Shown here one piece after another: positions 1-8,771 of a stretch of DNA of 39,872 nt (position 1 is its first letter; every line of letters starts with the position of its first letter). Below the pieces are notes generated by a model. That model was given only the letters and a program-made list of their open reading frames with translations. It searched no databases and was not told the DNA's origin. This DNA is from Thermodesulfovibrionales bacterium (lineage in GTDB: Bacteria > Nitrospirota > Thermodesulfovibrionia > Thermodesulfovibrionales > SM23-35): positions 1-39,872 of the forward strand of contig JAVHLL010000026.1 in NCBI GenBank assembly GCA_031082155.1, read 5' to 3'. Position numbers and translations under genes: made by a program.

Positions 1-69
1 ACACCCTTTTATTTTTTACCTCAAGATTTTTACACAGAAGATTTTACGCTACCATTTCCCCTGTCCAAC

Positions 70-98
70 TTGTATGCCATACCTGCTGTTGTTATAAT
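70..98 (+). promoter_or_regulatory. Sigma-70-type promoter upstream of the DUF3300 gene
   Basis: A -35 hexamer TTGTAT (70-75) and a perfect -10 TATAAT (93-98) are separated by exactly 17 bases. Transcription would start near 105 and leave a leader of about 100 bases before the ATG at 205. Within that leader GGAAACC (127-133) can pair with GGTTTCC (154-160), so a hairpin is possible. The assignment rests on hexamer match and spacing only. Confidence 0.55.
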
Positions 99-204
99 AT
101 TTACATGAACTCGCAATGATTCTGTAGGAAACCGTCACGGTGAGGTATGCTAAGGTTTCCGGGGAAGCTTGGTATTTTGCAGGAGCGCAGAAAAAGGAGA
201 CATC

Positions 205-1395
205 ATGAGAACTGCACGAATTATTATTGCAACGCTGACATGGATCATCACCGCCATGCTTATGATACCGCACGAGCTGCCGGCGCAAGATTCCGGGGAG
301 CTGGAGCAGGATGAAAAATTCAGCAAGGAGGAGCTCTCCCAGATGCTTGCTCCGATCGCCCTCTACCCCGATTCGCTGATCGCACAGATACTGATGGCAT
401 CGACCTATCCGATCGAGGTAGTCGAAGCCGAGCGCTGGTTGCGTCAGAACAAGGGATTGAAAGACGATTCACTGGATAACACCCTACAGTTGAAACCCTG
501 GGACCCGAGTGTAAAATCGCTCTGTCATTTCCCGGATATCCTTTTCGCCCTGAGTGATAAACTTGACCAGACCAGGAAACTGGGAGATGCATTTCTTATC
601 CAGGAAGATGAAGTAATGTACGTCATCCAGGAGCTGCGCGGGAAAGCGTGGGATCAGGGCAATCTCAAGACAACCGCAGAACAGCAAGTCATCGTCGAAA
701 GGGAGATTGTCAGGATCGAACCGGTTGACTCCCGGGTTATCTATGTGCCAGTCTATGACCCTTTTTATGTATATGGGCCATGGTGGTATCCTGCTTATCC
801 CCCTTATTCCTGGTACTCACCGCCGGGGTATATTATCACCGGCGCGTACGTCAGTTATGGACCCCCAATTTTTTTTGGAATCGGGTTCTGGTCCTGGACA
901 TGGTTCGACTGGCATGTCCATCACATCTATGTTGACGACCATAAAACGAAACGATTCCACAGACACCGCGATACGCGTGATTCCGGTGCGGTTTTCTGGC
1001 GTCATGACCCCCGTCACAGGAGAGGAGTTGCCTACAGGGACAGGAGAACCAGTGAACGCTTCGGGTCAAACCCCAAAGCGTCAAGTATAGCCCCGTCAAG
1101 TCAGGAAATACGAGGATACCCGCGAAAAAATTCAGCGGAACCGCCGCGACGTCCTGCCGAGGTCCGGAAAGGAACACCTGTTCCCGGCATCGGAACCAAA
1201 CCGGAAAAAATTCAGCAGACTCCTATGCGGGATACTCCCTTCAGGGGAATCGGCAACGGAAATTTTGAGCGAAGGGCCAGTGAACGTGGAGGCGAAAGCC
1301 ACAGGAGCATGGAAACAATACGTCCAGAAAGCAGGGGAAGACAGCAGGATGACGGATTCCGGAACAGCGGAAGAGGAGGAGTATTCCGCAGGTAG
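205..1395 (+). CDS. DUF3300 domain secreted protein
   Basis: This encodes a 396-residue exported protein of the DUF3300 family, whose function is unknown. The start at 205 is chosen because AAAGGAGA lies just upstream and the resulting N-terminus is a classic signal peptide (MRTARIIIATLTW, then a hydrophobic stretch ending near PAQD). The DUF3300 core is recognisable from SQMLAPIALYPDSLIAQILM through the region rich in Tyr, Pro and Trp around residues 185-240. The last 140 residues are Arg/Ser/Gly-rich, low in complexity and probably disordered. The gene lies 61 bases before a DUF2950 gene. DUF3300 and DUF2950 genes are commonly adjacent, so the two products probably act together in the periplasm or cell envelope. 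No catalytic motif is evident. Confidence 0.9.
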   Translation: MRTARIIIATLTWIITAMLMIPHELPAQDSGELEQDEKFSKEELSQMLAPIALYPDSLIAQILMASTYPIEVVEAERWLRQNKGLKDDSLDNTLQLKPWDPSVKSLCHFPDILFALSDKLDQTRKLGDAFLIQEDEVMYVIQELRGKAWDQGNLKTTAEQQVIVEREIVRIEPVDSRVIYVPVYDPFYVYGPWWYPAYPPYSWYSPPGYIITGAYVSYGPPIFFGIGFWSWTWFDWHVHHIYVDDHKTKRFHRHRDTRDSGAVFWRHDPRHRRGVAYRDRRTSERFGSNPKASSIAPSSQEIRGYPRKNSAEPPRRPAEVRKGTPVPGIGTKPEKIQQTPMRDTPFRGIGNGNFERRASERGGESHRSMETIRPESRGRQQDDGFRNSGRGGVFRR

Positions 1396-1456
1396 GGCAT
1401 CTGAAATCCGTCCTGAATTTTTTCAGGGATGATACATGCACGAGGGAGGAAAATAA

Positions 1457-2440
1457 ATGAATATCGTCATATCTCATGAAAAGGGAAAGGTGCATTGGTT
1501 GTCTTTGCTGTCCTGCCTCACCATGTTTGCAGTATTCCTGCTGGCAATCGTCCCGGACTTGCATGCAGAGAACATAAAACAGAAGAACTTTCGCTCGCCT
1601 GAAGAAGCGGCGGCAGCTCTTGTCGCTGCAGTCAAGGCACATGACCTGAACGAAATGCTTGCGATACTCGGTCCCGGCAGCAGGGAGTTGATCTCTTCCG
1701 GTGATGAAGCGTCAGACAGGACTGGACGTGAAAAATTCCTCAGGGCGTATAATGAGCTGCATACCCTTTTGCAGAAACCTGCCGATACAATGATTCTTTC
1801 TGTAGGCGCCGATAACTGGCCTATGCCTATCCCAATTGTGAAGAAGGGCTCAGTATGGGTTTTCGACACACAAAAAGGAAGGCAGGAGATCCTGGATCGG
1901 AGAATAGGCAGAAATGAGTTGCTTGTTATGGAGGTCCTGCACGCCTATGTCGCTGCTCAGCATGAATATGCAACTAAGGATTGCAGCGGTAGGGGAAAGG
2001 TCGAGTTTGCTCAGAAAATAATAAGCATCGAAGGGAAACAGGACGGGCTCTACTGGGAAGCAAAAGAAGGTGAGGAAGAGAGCCCGCTGGGACCAATGGT
2101 CGCTCAGGCTGCAAAAGAAGGGTATGCCAACCCCGATCTCCAGCCATTCCATGGGTATTATTTCAAAATTCTGAAGGGCCAGGGGAAACATGCTGACGGA
2201 GGATCATACAATTATGTGGTTAAGGGAAAAATGATCCTCGGGTTTGCGATCATCGCCTACCCTGCAGAATACGGAAATTCCGGGGTTATGACCCTTATGG
2301 TAAATCAACAGGGGATCATTTACCAAAAGAATCTCGGCAAGAATACGAAGCGCAGCGCAGAGGCGATGAAAATATTCAACCCCGACAGGACCTGGACACA
2401 GGTCGAGAAACCGGAAAAGCACAAAGGGACAGAAGGCTGA
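1457..2440 (+). CDS. DUF2950 domain secreted protein
   Basis: The product is a 327-residue exported protein of the DUF2950 family, function unknown. The ATG follows a GGGAGGA ribosome site at 7 bases. The N-terminus has a hydrophobic signal segment (about residues 14-36, ending LHAEN). The family core begins at FRSPEEAAAALVAAVKAHD and runs to the C-terminus, including the GYYFKILKGQG segment near residue 233 and the late Tyr-Pro-Ala-Glu-Tyr-Gly stretch typical of the family. It follows the DUF3300 gene on the same strand with no terminator between, so co-transcription from the promoter at 70-98 is likely. The Lys-rich tail is short. Nothing in the sequence points to an enzyme activity. Confidence 0.9.
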   Translation: MNIVISHEKGKVHWLSLLSCLTMFAVFLLAIVPDLHAENIKQKNFRSPEEAAAALVAAVKAHDLNEMLAILGPGSRELISSGDEASDRTGREKFLRAYNELHTLLQKPADTMILSVGADNWPMPIPIVKKGSVWVFDTQKGRQEILDRRIGRNELLVMEVLHAYVAAQHEYATKDCSGRGKVEFAQKIISIEGKQDGLYWEAKEGEEESPLGPMVAQAAKEGYANPDLQPFHGYYFKILKGQGKHADGGSYNYVVKGKMILGFAIIAYPAEYGNSGVMTLMVNQQGIIYQKNLGKNTKRSAEAMKIFNPDRTWTQVEKPEKHKGTEG

Positions 2441-2583
2441 GGAAGAGATTTTCCGCGAATGCTATTCATCAAACACCTCGATTATAAACTCAGAGAAGAT
2501 ATCTGCCTCAAAGCCGTGGCCGGCAGGGTTAGGGGATGGAAAGTAATTTATTCGGTACAAATCAAATTCACAAGGAGGGAAAA

Positions 2584-3165
2584 ATGTCTAAAAAATGGCT
2601 TATCACTCTATTAACCGTTACCTTTCTTTTCTCAATTTATCATCCCGTTTGGTCATCAGTTGAGGGAATATGGGATATCAATGGAAAAACAACTGTAAAG
2701 GTTACGATCAAGGGATATGGGACCGAAAAAGAAACAACATTTTTCGAAGACGAATTCATTTTCTATAATGACAACACCTTTGAGATGATCGATTCCGAAG
2801 GAACTTGGAGCCAAGAACGAAGGAAATTCAACGTTTACATTGATCCTGCTGATCTTGAGGACTATTTTGAGGACAATCTGGAATATATGCTTGATACAGA
2901 CGTCGATGTTTATATTACTAGTTACTCTTTTTATGGTTCTGAAGACAAATCTTCTCACAAGATTAAAGGAAAAATGAAAATGAATATGTCCCTGTATATT
3001 GATGAATATGATATTGAGGGAACAATTAATGTGAACACGACTTTTACAGGTTATAGAAGCTACGAATATTTTCCTGCTCAAAAAACAGAGGAATCAAATA
3101 TGATTTCTTCATCTCCGATGGAAAATATATTGAATACGATTGATTATCTGCTCCGCACACCATAA
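2584..3165 (+). CDS. Secreted beta-rich protein of unknown function
   Basis: I do not recognise this 193-residue protein. The start at 2584 is chosen over an upstream in-frame ATG at 2536 because AAGGAGG ends 5 bases before it and it gives a clean signal peptide (MSKKWLITLLTVTFLFSIYH, cleavage probably near VWSS). The mature part is acidic and rich in Asp, Glu, Tyr, Thr and Ile, with alternating residues that suggest beta strands. VEGIWDINGKTTVKV followed by a later EGTWSQE resembles the Gly-x-Trp start of lipocalin-like barrels, but this is only an impression. The gene is visibly more AT-rich than both neighbours, a possible sign of recent acquisition. It lies 143 bases after the DUF2950 gene. 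Confidence 0.75.
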   Translation: MSKKWLITLLTVTFLFSIYHPVWSSVEGIWDINGKTTVKVTIKGYGTEKETTFFEDEFIFYNDNTFEMIDSEGTWSQERRKFNVYIDPADLEDYFEDNLEYMLDTDVDVYITSYSFYGSEDKSSHKIKGKMKMNMSLYIDEYDIEGTINVNTTFTGYRSYEYFPAQKTEESNMISSSPMENILNTIDYLLRTP

Positions 3166-3369
3166 TCATAATCAATGGGGGCAGGCTACTTTAACAACTC
3201 GGAAGAATCGTCATAAAGGTATTCTTGTTCCCTGAAAACCTGCCATCAATCATTCAATACCCTGTCTATCATCCACTATCATTAAACCTGCCCGCTGCAG
3301 TGTATATTCGTATGCATCTCCTTTACACACCGGAGCAACTGTGATAGCCTTGGGGAAAGAAAAGATCCC

Positions 3370-3624
3370 ATGCCAAAAGAATTTACAGGGAAATATAAAA
3401 AGGAAATAGAAAATATCATCGGCAAAATTCAATGCCCGAAAGCCTTCCGGTGCTATGCCTCGGACTTTGATGATCTCTGCAACGCGAAAGATATAGGCAT
3501 AGAATCCTTTCTGCTGTGCCTGGAAGAAAAACCGGAAGACTGCAAATTCTCGGTTCCGATGCAGGGCTCGTATCTCTGCCACTGCCCTCTTCGTATTTAC
3601 CTGTGCAAGAAGCTCAGGAAGTGA
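3370..3624 (+). CDS. Small cysteine-rich conserved protein
   Basis: This is an 84-residue cytosolic protein with no signal peptide and eight cysteines, arranged as IQCPKAFRC, DLC, LLC, EDC, LCHCPLR and YLC. The spacing suggests a metal-binding or Fe-S fold. Similar short proteins ending in a CPLR-x-Y motif are, to my recollection, widespread hypotheticals in sulfate reducers and relatives; I cannot name a family. The gene ends 2 bases before the start of the MFS transporter gene, and its own 3' end carries that gene's ribosome site, so the two are probably translated together. The Shine-Dalgarno upstream of 3370 is weak (GGGGAAAG). Function unknown. Confidence 0.65.
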   Translation: MPKEFTGKYKKEIENIIGKIQCPKAFRCYASDFDDLCNAKDIGIESFLLCLEEKPEDCKFSVPMQGSYLCHCPLRIYLCKKLRK

Positions 3625-3626
3625 GA

Positions 3627-4928
3627 ATGTCGGGACCATCACAGGGTCCGTCAGATATTGAAAAAAGGGTTATCGGCAAGGTCTCGCGGCGGCTGATTCC
3701 TTTCATGTTTATCCTGTATGTAATCGCCTATCTTGACCGGGTGAATGTGGGGTTTGCTGCGCTGCAGATGAATGCAGATCTGAATTTCAGCGCAGCGGTA
3801 TACGGATTCGGCAGCGGTATTTTCTTCATCGGGTATTTCCTCTTCGAGATCCCGAGTAACCTGGTCCTTGAGCGTATAGGGGCCAGGATCTGGATTGCGC
3901 GGATAATGATTACCTGGGGCATTGTCGCGTCTGCAACAGCATTTATACAGGGTCCCCGGAGTTTCTACCTCGTCAGGTTCCTGCTGGGTCTGGCCGAGGC
4001 AGGATTTTTCCCGGGCATGATCCTTTATCTTACCTACTGGTTCCCCGCAAAACATCGTGCGAAGACCGTCGCGCTCTTCATGACCGCCACTGCTGTCTCA
4101 GGGGTGATAAGCGGCCCGGTTTCAGGGACACTCCTCACAATGCATGGATTCGGGGGTCTTTCAGGATGGCAATGGCTGTTCCTTATCGAGGGATTTCCGG
4201 CAGTTATTTTGGGGGTAGTGGTGCTCTTTTACCTGACGGACCGACCAGAGAAGGCGAAATGGCTTTCGGATAATGAAAAAACCTGGCTGATAACCCGGAT
4301 GAAGGAAGAGCGGCTCAAGAGGGAACACCATGGAATGGTGAGGCTCAGGCAGGCGGTCGGAAGCGGCAGGGTCTGGGCGCTCTGCCTGATCTATCTTTCG
4401 ATAGTCATCGGCCTTTACGGAGTGAGCTTCTGGATGCCGCTGCTTATCAAAGGAGTATCCGGATTGAGCGACTTCATGGTCGGAATCGTTTCAGTCTTCC
4501 CGTATCTGCTTGCCGCAGCAGGGATGACGGTAATCGGGATGCATTCCGACAGGACCGGAGAACGGCGCATGCACACGGCGGCCTCGATCCTTGTGGCAGC
4601 AGCAGGTATGCTATTGACTGCATATGCATACACTCCTGCAATGGAACTTGCCTGTCTTTCCCTGGTTGCAATAGGAATATGGGGAACGTTAGGCCCATTT
4701 TGGGCTCTGGCAACCTCTTTTCTCAGCGGCACTGCGGCCTCAGGCGGCATCGCACTAATAAATTCGGTCGGCAACCTCGGAGGTTTTGTCGGGCCTTATC
4801 TTGTTGGGGTCATTAAGGACTACACCGGCGAGTTCAAATACGGACTGATCGTGCTCTCAGTGATTCTCTTTTCCGGTTTTCTGTTCACACTTTTCCTGAA
4901 ACAGAATCCCGCGGAAGATACAGAATAA
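3627..4928 (+). CDS. MFS transporter, anion:cation symporter (ACS) type
   Basis: This encodes an inner-membrane major facilitator of 433 residues with about 12 hydrophobic segments. The ATG at 3627 is preferred over the longer frame from 3516 because the extra 37 residues are not hydrophobic and overlap the preceding gene, and AGGAAG sits just upstream. Near the N-terminus YVIAYLDRVNVGFAALQM is the hallmark of the ACS (tartrate, phthalate or hydroxyphenylacetate permease) subfamily. A central loop with Arg/Lys-rich residues (TDRPEKAKWL) and GMHSDRTGERR in the second half are the usual inter-helix signatures. Family members import organic anions with protons; the substrate cannot be told here. 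A convergent SMP-30-like gene ends 17 bases beyond. Confidence 0.9.
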   Translation: MSGPSQGPSDIEKRVIGKVSRRLIPFMFILYVIAYLDRVNVGFAALQMNADLNFSAAVYGFGSGIFFIGYFLFEIPSNLVLERIGARIWIARIMITWGIVASATAFIQGPRSFYLVRFLLGLAEAGFFPGMILYLTYWFPAKHRAKTVALFMTATAVSGVISGPVSGTLLTMHGFGGLSGWQWLFLIEGFPAVILGVVVLFYLTDRPEKAKWLSDNEKTWLITRMKEERLKREHHGMVRLRQAVGSGRVWALCLIYLSIVIGLYGVSFWMPLLIKGVSGLSDFMVGIVSVFPYLLAAAGMTVIGMHSDRTGERRMHTAASILVAAAGMLLTAYAYTPAMELACLSLVAIGIWGTLGPFWALATSFLSGTAASGGIALINSVGNLGGFVGPYLVGVIKDYTGEFKYGLIVLSVILFSGFLFTLFLKQNPAEDTE

Positions 4929-4944
4929 GAGTGAACGTGCATAT

Positions 4945-5907
4945 TCACCGATAGAGCGGCAGTCCCGAAGTATCGACATCTATTGCCTGCAGCACCCCTG
5001 TCTCGTCCTCGGTAACATAAATCTTCTTTTCACCGGCAGCGCCGAAGGCCACGTTGGTCGGTTTGCTTCCTTTTGTCGGGATATGCTGCAGTAACGAGCC
5101 GTCATTCCTGAGCACCGTTACCATACCCTGGCCATAAACCGTAATATAGAGGTTTCCATCCTTTCCGAACTTCATTCCGTCAGGGCCGTTGAATACCTTC
5201 GGTCTCTCTCCGTCAAAGACGCTCCCGAAAAACTCCCGCGCTGCCTTCACTTTCCCGTCTGCCCACCGGTACCGGTACACCTTGCCGGTAAACATTTCGT
5301 CCACATAGAGAGTGTTATCCGGCCCAAACGCAATGCCATTTGCGAATTTAAGCCCGGAATCGATCTTCTCAATGGTCTTCGTATTCACCTCAATCCTGAA
5401 GACACTGCCGTCCGTGTTGATATCCATATAATCAGAACGAAGTTTTCCACCCCGGACAAGATTATTGAATCCGACACCGGAGTCGGTCATGTAGAGCGCC
5501 CCATCCGGGCCGAAAGCGAGGTCGTTGGGAAACAGGAAGGGAACGCCCCTGTATTCTTTCAAAAAAACCTCAACGTCCCCGTCCATGGAAACTTTCAGCA
5601 GTGAAGGGGGATTCACGGATTCCGCAACCCAGATGACACCCTGTTTATCCACGGCAAGTCCGTTTGGCCTTCCCGTTTTTGCAATAATCCGCCGAGTTTT
5701 CCCGTCGGAGCTGATATGGGTGACTGACCCCTTCTCAGGTCCCATCTCGACGACCAGCCAGCTCCCGTCCGGCAGAAGAACAGGGGACTCCGGCTCGTTC
5801 AGGTTTTCCGCAAAAACCACAGGTGCTTTTGTGCCTGACTTTTGTTCACAGCCGCTGACTGCGGCGAGCAGGATTATTACACAAAGAAAAACCATTGCCT
5901 TTTTCAA
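4945..5907 (-). CDS. SMP-30/gluconolactonase-like lipoprotein
   Basis: The product is a predicted lipoprotein of 320 residues with an SMP-30/gluconolactonase/LRE-like six-bladed propeller. A TTG at 5907 is the likely start: GGAGG lies about 5 bases upstream, and it gives MKKAMVFLCVIILLAAVSGC with a lipobox whose Cys is residue 20. The repeated blades are visible as PNGLAVDKQGVIWVAES, FPNDLAFGPDGALYMTDS, ANGIAFGPDNTLYVDE and GPDGMKFGKDGNLYITVYG, which supply the usual metal-ligand Glu/Asn/Asp positions. Family members hydrolyse lactones or related esters; the true substrate is unknown. The gene is not obviously in an operon: the RSH gene that lies upstream on the same strand ends 78 bases away. 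Confidence 0.85.
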   Translation of the reverse strand: MKKAMVFLCVIILLAAVSGCEQKSGTKAPVVFAENLNEPESPVLLPDGSWLVVEMGPEKGSVTHISSDGKTRRIIAKTGRPNGLAVDKQGVIWVAESVNPPSLLKVSMDGDVEVFLKEYRGVPFLFPNDLAFGPDGALYMTDSGVGFNNLVRGGKLRSDYMDINTDGSVFRIEVNTKTIEKIDSGLKFANGIAFGPDNTLYVDEMFTGKVYRYRWADGKVKAAREFFGSVFDGERPKVFNGPDGMKFGKDGNLYITVYGQGMVTVLRNDGSLLQHIPTKGSKPTNVAFGAAGEKKIYVTEDETGVLQAIDVDTSGLPLYR

Positions 5908-5985
5908 AGCCCCCTCCTTTTCGTTTGGGTTATTCATAAAATTAACCATGCACACCGCAGAGATTCCGGGTTAATGCGGCTGCGC

Positions 5986-8121
5986 TCAGAAGATTTTTTT
6001 TGTGCTGATTGCGATGTTCCTCACTTCCTGTATCTTGTGAAGATGTTCGAGATATGAAGAGACTGTCTGGGGAGATTTCTGATAGTATGCAAGACGGTAA
6101 AGCGCCTTGGTGTGGTCGTTTTCGACATTGAATATTTCGAGATTCACGGTTTTGAAGACCGAAGACACCGCGTGCGTAATACCCGAGACGTCATCCGTTT
6201 CTATTCTCATATAAATCATGCCCTCTATCGGTCTTGTCTTCCTGAATTTGACCGAGAAGACCTTTTCCTCCGGGGCATCTGCGATCTTTTTGCAATTGCC
6301 GGTGTGAATGGCAAACCGGTTCTCCGCAAGAACCCCTTTGTGAGGGGAATTGTGCAGGGTAGGGACACAGTAGGGACAGGACAGGTAGTTGGTATCCAGG
6401 AAATCGAGTTCTATAGGCAGCCCTTTCTGGCGGGGTGAAAAAACATTCCATAGTTTACGGAAAGTCTCATCTTTCTTGCGGTGGAGGGAGAGTGTTTTAT
6501 TGTCGATCAGGTCCAGTTCAATCATCAGATCCTCTACTGCGTTCACCGCACGGAGGATACCCAGGACCTTCTCTTTTCTCTCCTTCTCCGCAGGATATGC
6601 TTCCCTGAGCTTTCTCCGGAATTCCTCCGGGTCTGCATGGAATGTGAAAAGATTCTTCTCGATATAGTCCTTGGCGATCTTGACGAGTGAATCTGTATAT
6701 GCATTTTCGAAGAACTTCTTCAGTATCCTCTGCGCCTTGGGTGTAACACATTTTGTAAGAAAATCCTCGGTTGCCGTAACGGTATTCTTTGTGTGCACAT
6801 GGACGATATTCCCGTTTGTCAATTCATGTCCCAGTACTGCCCGCACTCCGTCCACGATTCCATACTCTGCCCGTAATCCCAGCTCTGAATGTATCTTAAA
6901 CGCGAAGTCCAGAACTGTAGCGCCTTTCTTCAGTTCAACGGTAGTCTTCCCGTCCTTGGCAAAAACCTGAATGTCATCCTTCTCGATAAAAGAGATGAGC
7001 GTCCTTACATCCATGAAATTGCTTTCACTCGTCAGATATTCCTGGAGGTGCTCCATGAATTTTTTATTGAGGGCAGTATCCCTGCTGAAGCTGCCATACA
7101 CAAGAATGCCTTTCCTGTTGAACTCATTGAATCTGTCCGTGGCAATGAGGATGGGGATCTTCACCCCTTCTACCACAACGGTATAGAGAATACCCCTGAA
7201 ATTATTGAACCTCGGGACGGAAATATAATCCTCAATGGTGCCGGCAACCTTGTATTGTGTATTGACGAGCCAAAGCAATTTGTACGCATTCTCCACAGTA
7301 TCGACAACAAGCTTAAACAGGAGCACATGCGGGATATGCATGAACCTGTAATCGTTCATAGGGAGGAACGGTTTCCAATGGACCCTGATCTTCTTTATTC
7401 TCACATCGCTTTCGTGGCATTTGACCAGGATATTCATTTTGAACGTGTCGATTACCTGAGCGGCTTCTTCCTGTACCTCTTTCAGACGTGCGGAAAACAA
7501 GCTGAACATTTCAGGATGCAGGATGGGCGCACAAAGACCCTCGATTTCATTCGCGATATCCGTAAGACACAACCGGATGCAGAGCTTATGGTATATATCC
7601 ATGGATTCATTGGCGATTATGACCTGTTTTTCAGGTTTATGGTGGCTCAGGGTTTGGAGATTATGCAGTCTGTCGAAGATCTTGATATAGGCAATCCTCG
7701 GATTATTCACGGTATGAGAAAAAAATTTATCGTACGACTCTGCCTTGTGTTCCTTGATCTTTGTGAGGCCCTCTACAACCTCGGCAACTTCCTCGCCGAA
7801 AGTCGCTGCGATCTCTCTGCTGCTGACTTCACCGTCCTCGATGGCGTCGTGAAGCAGACAGCTGTCGATAGAGGTTTTGTCGACCATGCCGTTTTCTGCT
7901 GCGATAAGTGCTACATTGAGGGGATGAAATATATAGGGGTCGCCGTTTTTTCTCCACTGATTTTCATGGACCGCCGACGCATAGGAAGCGGTTCTTCTCA
8001 CTTCCTCGTATATTTCAGGATAGGTCCTGTACCCGGTGACTACATTCCGTATTTCATGCTCGGCGATGTTGAGTGCAATCTTCTCGACTAATTTTTTTTG
8101 CTGCCTGATGTGCTTATCCAT
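5986..8121 (-). CDS. RelA/SpoT homologue with intact hydrolase and degenerate synthetase
   Basis: This 711-residue protein has the full long-RSH layout: HD hydrolase (about 35-190), synthetase-like region (about 230-345), TGS (about 382-447), a Cys/His region (SCPYCVP, near 600) and a C-terminal ACT domain (about 635-711). The hydrolase keeps R57, H66, H91-D92, E95-D96 and the D150-R-L-H-N154 motif, so (p)ppGpp breakdown looks possible. The synthetase region keeps the EDYISVPRFNNFRG echo of the family's KDYI-x-PK-x-NGYQS, but the catalytic Asp aligns with H265 and the Glu of EIQIRT aligns with L325 (LIATDR). I infer that it cannot make (p)ppGpp. It would be a hydrolase-only SpoT-like paralogue, regulated through TGS and ACT. 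A second, canonical RSH elsewhere in the genome is expected. Confidence 0.85.
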   Translation of the reverse strand: MDKHIRQQKKLVEKIALNIAEHEIRNVVTGYRTYPEIYEEVRRTASYASAVHENQWRKNGDPYIFHPLNVALIAAENGMVDKTSIDSCLLHDAIEDGEVSSREIAATFGEEVAEVVEGLTKIKEHKAESYDKFFSHTVNNPRIAYIKIFDRLHNLQTLSHHKPEKQVIIANESMDIYHKLCIRLCLTDIANEIEGLCAPILHPEMFSLFSARLKEVQEEAAQVIDTFKMNILVKCHESDVRIKKIRVHWKPFLPMNDYRFMHIPHVLLFKLVVDTVENAYKLLWLVNTQYKVAGTIEDYISVPRFNNFRGILYTVVVEGVKIPILIATDRFNEFNRKGILVYGSFSRDTALNKKFMEHLQEYLTSESNFMDVRTLISFIEKDDIQVFAKDGKTTVELKKGATVLDFAFKIHSELGLRAEYGIVDGVRAVLGHELTNGNIVHVHTKNTVTATEDFLTKCVTPKAQRILKKFFENAYTDSLVKIAKDYIEKNLFTFHADPEEFRRKLREAYPAEKERKEKVLGILRAVNAVEDLMIELDLIDNKTLSLHRKKDETFRKLWNVFSPRQKGLPIELDFLDTNYLSCPYCVPTLHNSPHKGVLAENRFAIHTGNCKKIADAPEEKVFSVKFRKTRPIEGMIYMRIETDDVSGITHAVSSVFKTVNLEIFNVENDHTKALYRLAYYQKSPQTVSSYLEHLHKIQEVRNIAISTKKIF

Positions 8122-8347
8122 AAAACATTCTGGAAATTATCGCATTGTTTGTCGCTGGTTAGTTATATGGGTATCCTGGTAAACAGGATATTATTTTTTT
8201 GGCTTTTTATTCTTTATTATAGTTTTTCCCGAAAGAATTTTCTTCTAAAATATTGTTTTCATCCCCCCGGCCAGAAGACGGATATCCCTTTCTGTTTCTG
8301 TACGAATCCTGGCATCCGGGCAGGAATAAGCGACACATAGGGTGCGC

Positions 8348-8689
8348 TCAGCTGCCGGAACGTTTCGGTCTGTATCCCCGATTCTCCAATGTCGCCATAA
8401 TCATTTCCCGGTGGTCGCCCTGAATTTCAAGCAAAGTGTCCCTGACAGCTCCTCCTGTGCCAAGACTTGCCTTGAGCTGCTTCAGGAGCAACTCCCGGTC
8501 CTTGTCCGGCATGCAGAGACCCTCTATAACCGTGACGGTCTTTCCCCCCCTGCCTTTCCGCTCAAGCCGGACCTTCACTTTCTGCTGCGCCTGAGGCACA
8601 CCCGGTGACAGGGCCTCTCCGGTCTTCCTTCCCTTTTGGTAGATTGCTCTGTCTGTGGAATAGACTAATCGGGATTTTTCATCAGCCAT
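8348..8689 (-). CDS. yciH: SUI1/YciH family translation-initiation-factor-like protein
   Basis: A 113-residue bacterial homologue of eukaryotic eIF1 (SUI1). In Escherichia coli YciH influences start-site selection and translation under stress. The SUI1 fold is visible from VKVRLERKGRGGKTVTVIEG through LLKQLKASLGTGGAVRD to EIQGDHREMIMATLENRGY. The LKASLGTGG and IQGDHR stretches are the diagnostic conserved core. The N-terminal 35 residues form the usual short charged extension with Y-S-T-D. The gene stands alone and diverges from the FKBP-type gene. No good Shine-Dalgarno precedes the ATG at 8689. Length matches the family. Confidence 0.9.
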   Translation of the reverse strand: MADEKSRLVYSTDRAIYQKGRKTGEALSPGVPQAQQKVKVRLERKGRGGKTVTVIEGLCMPDKDRELLLKQLKASLGTGGAVRDTLLEIQGDHREMIMATLENRGYRPKRSGS

Positions 8690-8711
8690 GGGTCCATTGT
8701 ACCATGAGGGG

Positions 8712-8741
8712 TTGTCTGAAATACTTTTCCTATATTATACT
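8712..8741 (+). promoter_or_regulatory. Candidate promoter for the FKBP leader
   Basis: TTGTCT (8712-8717) and TATACT (8736-8741) are 18 bases apart, a fair sigma-70 match. TATTAT at 8733 offers an alternative -10. Transcription would begin near 8748 and run into the hairpin at 8772-8798 before reaching the FKBP gene. Confidence 0.4.
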
Positions 8742-8771
8742 GAAAGGGTCGGAACGGGGTATTTGGCATGG

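Noticed and set aside
6889-8091. 400-codon plus-strand ORF opposite the RSH gene
   Set aside because: It lies wholly within the RSH coding sequence on the other strand and has no family motif or ribosome site; the RSH domains explain the region.
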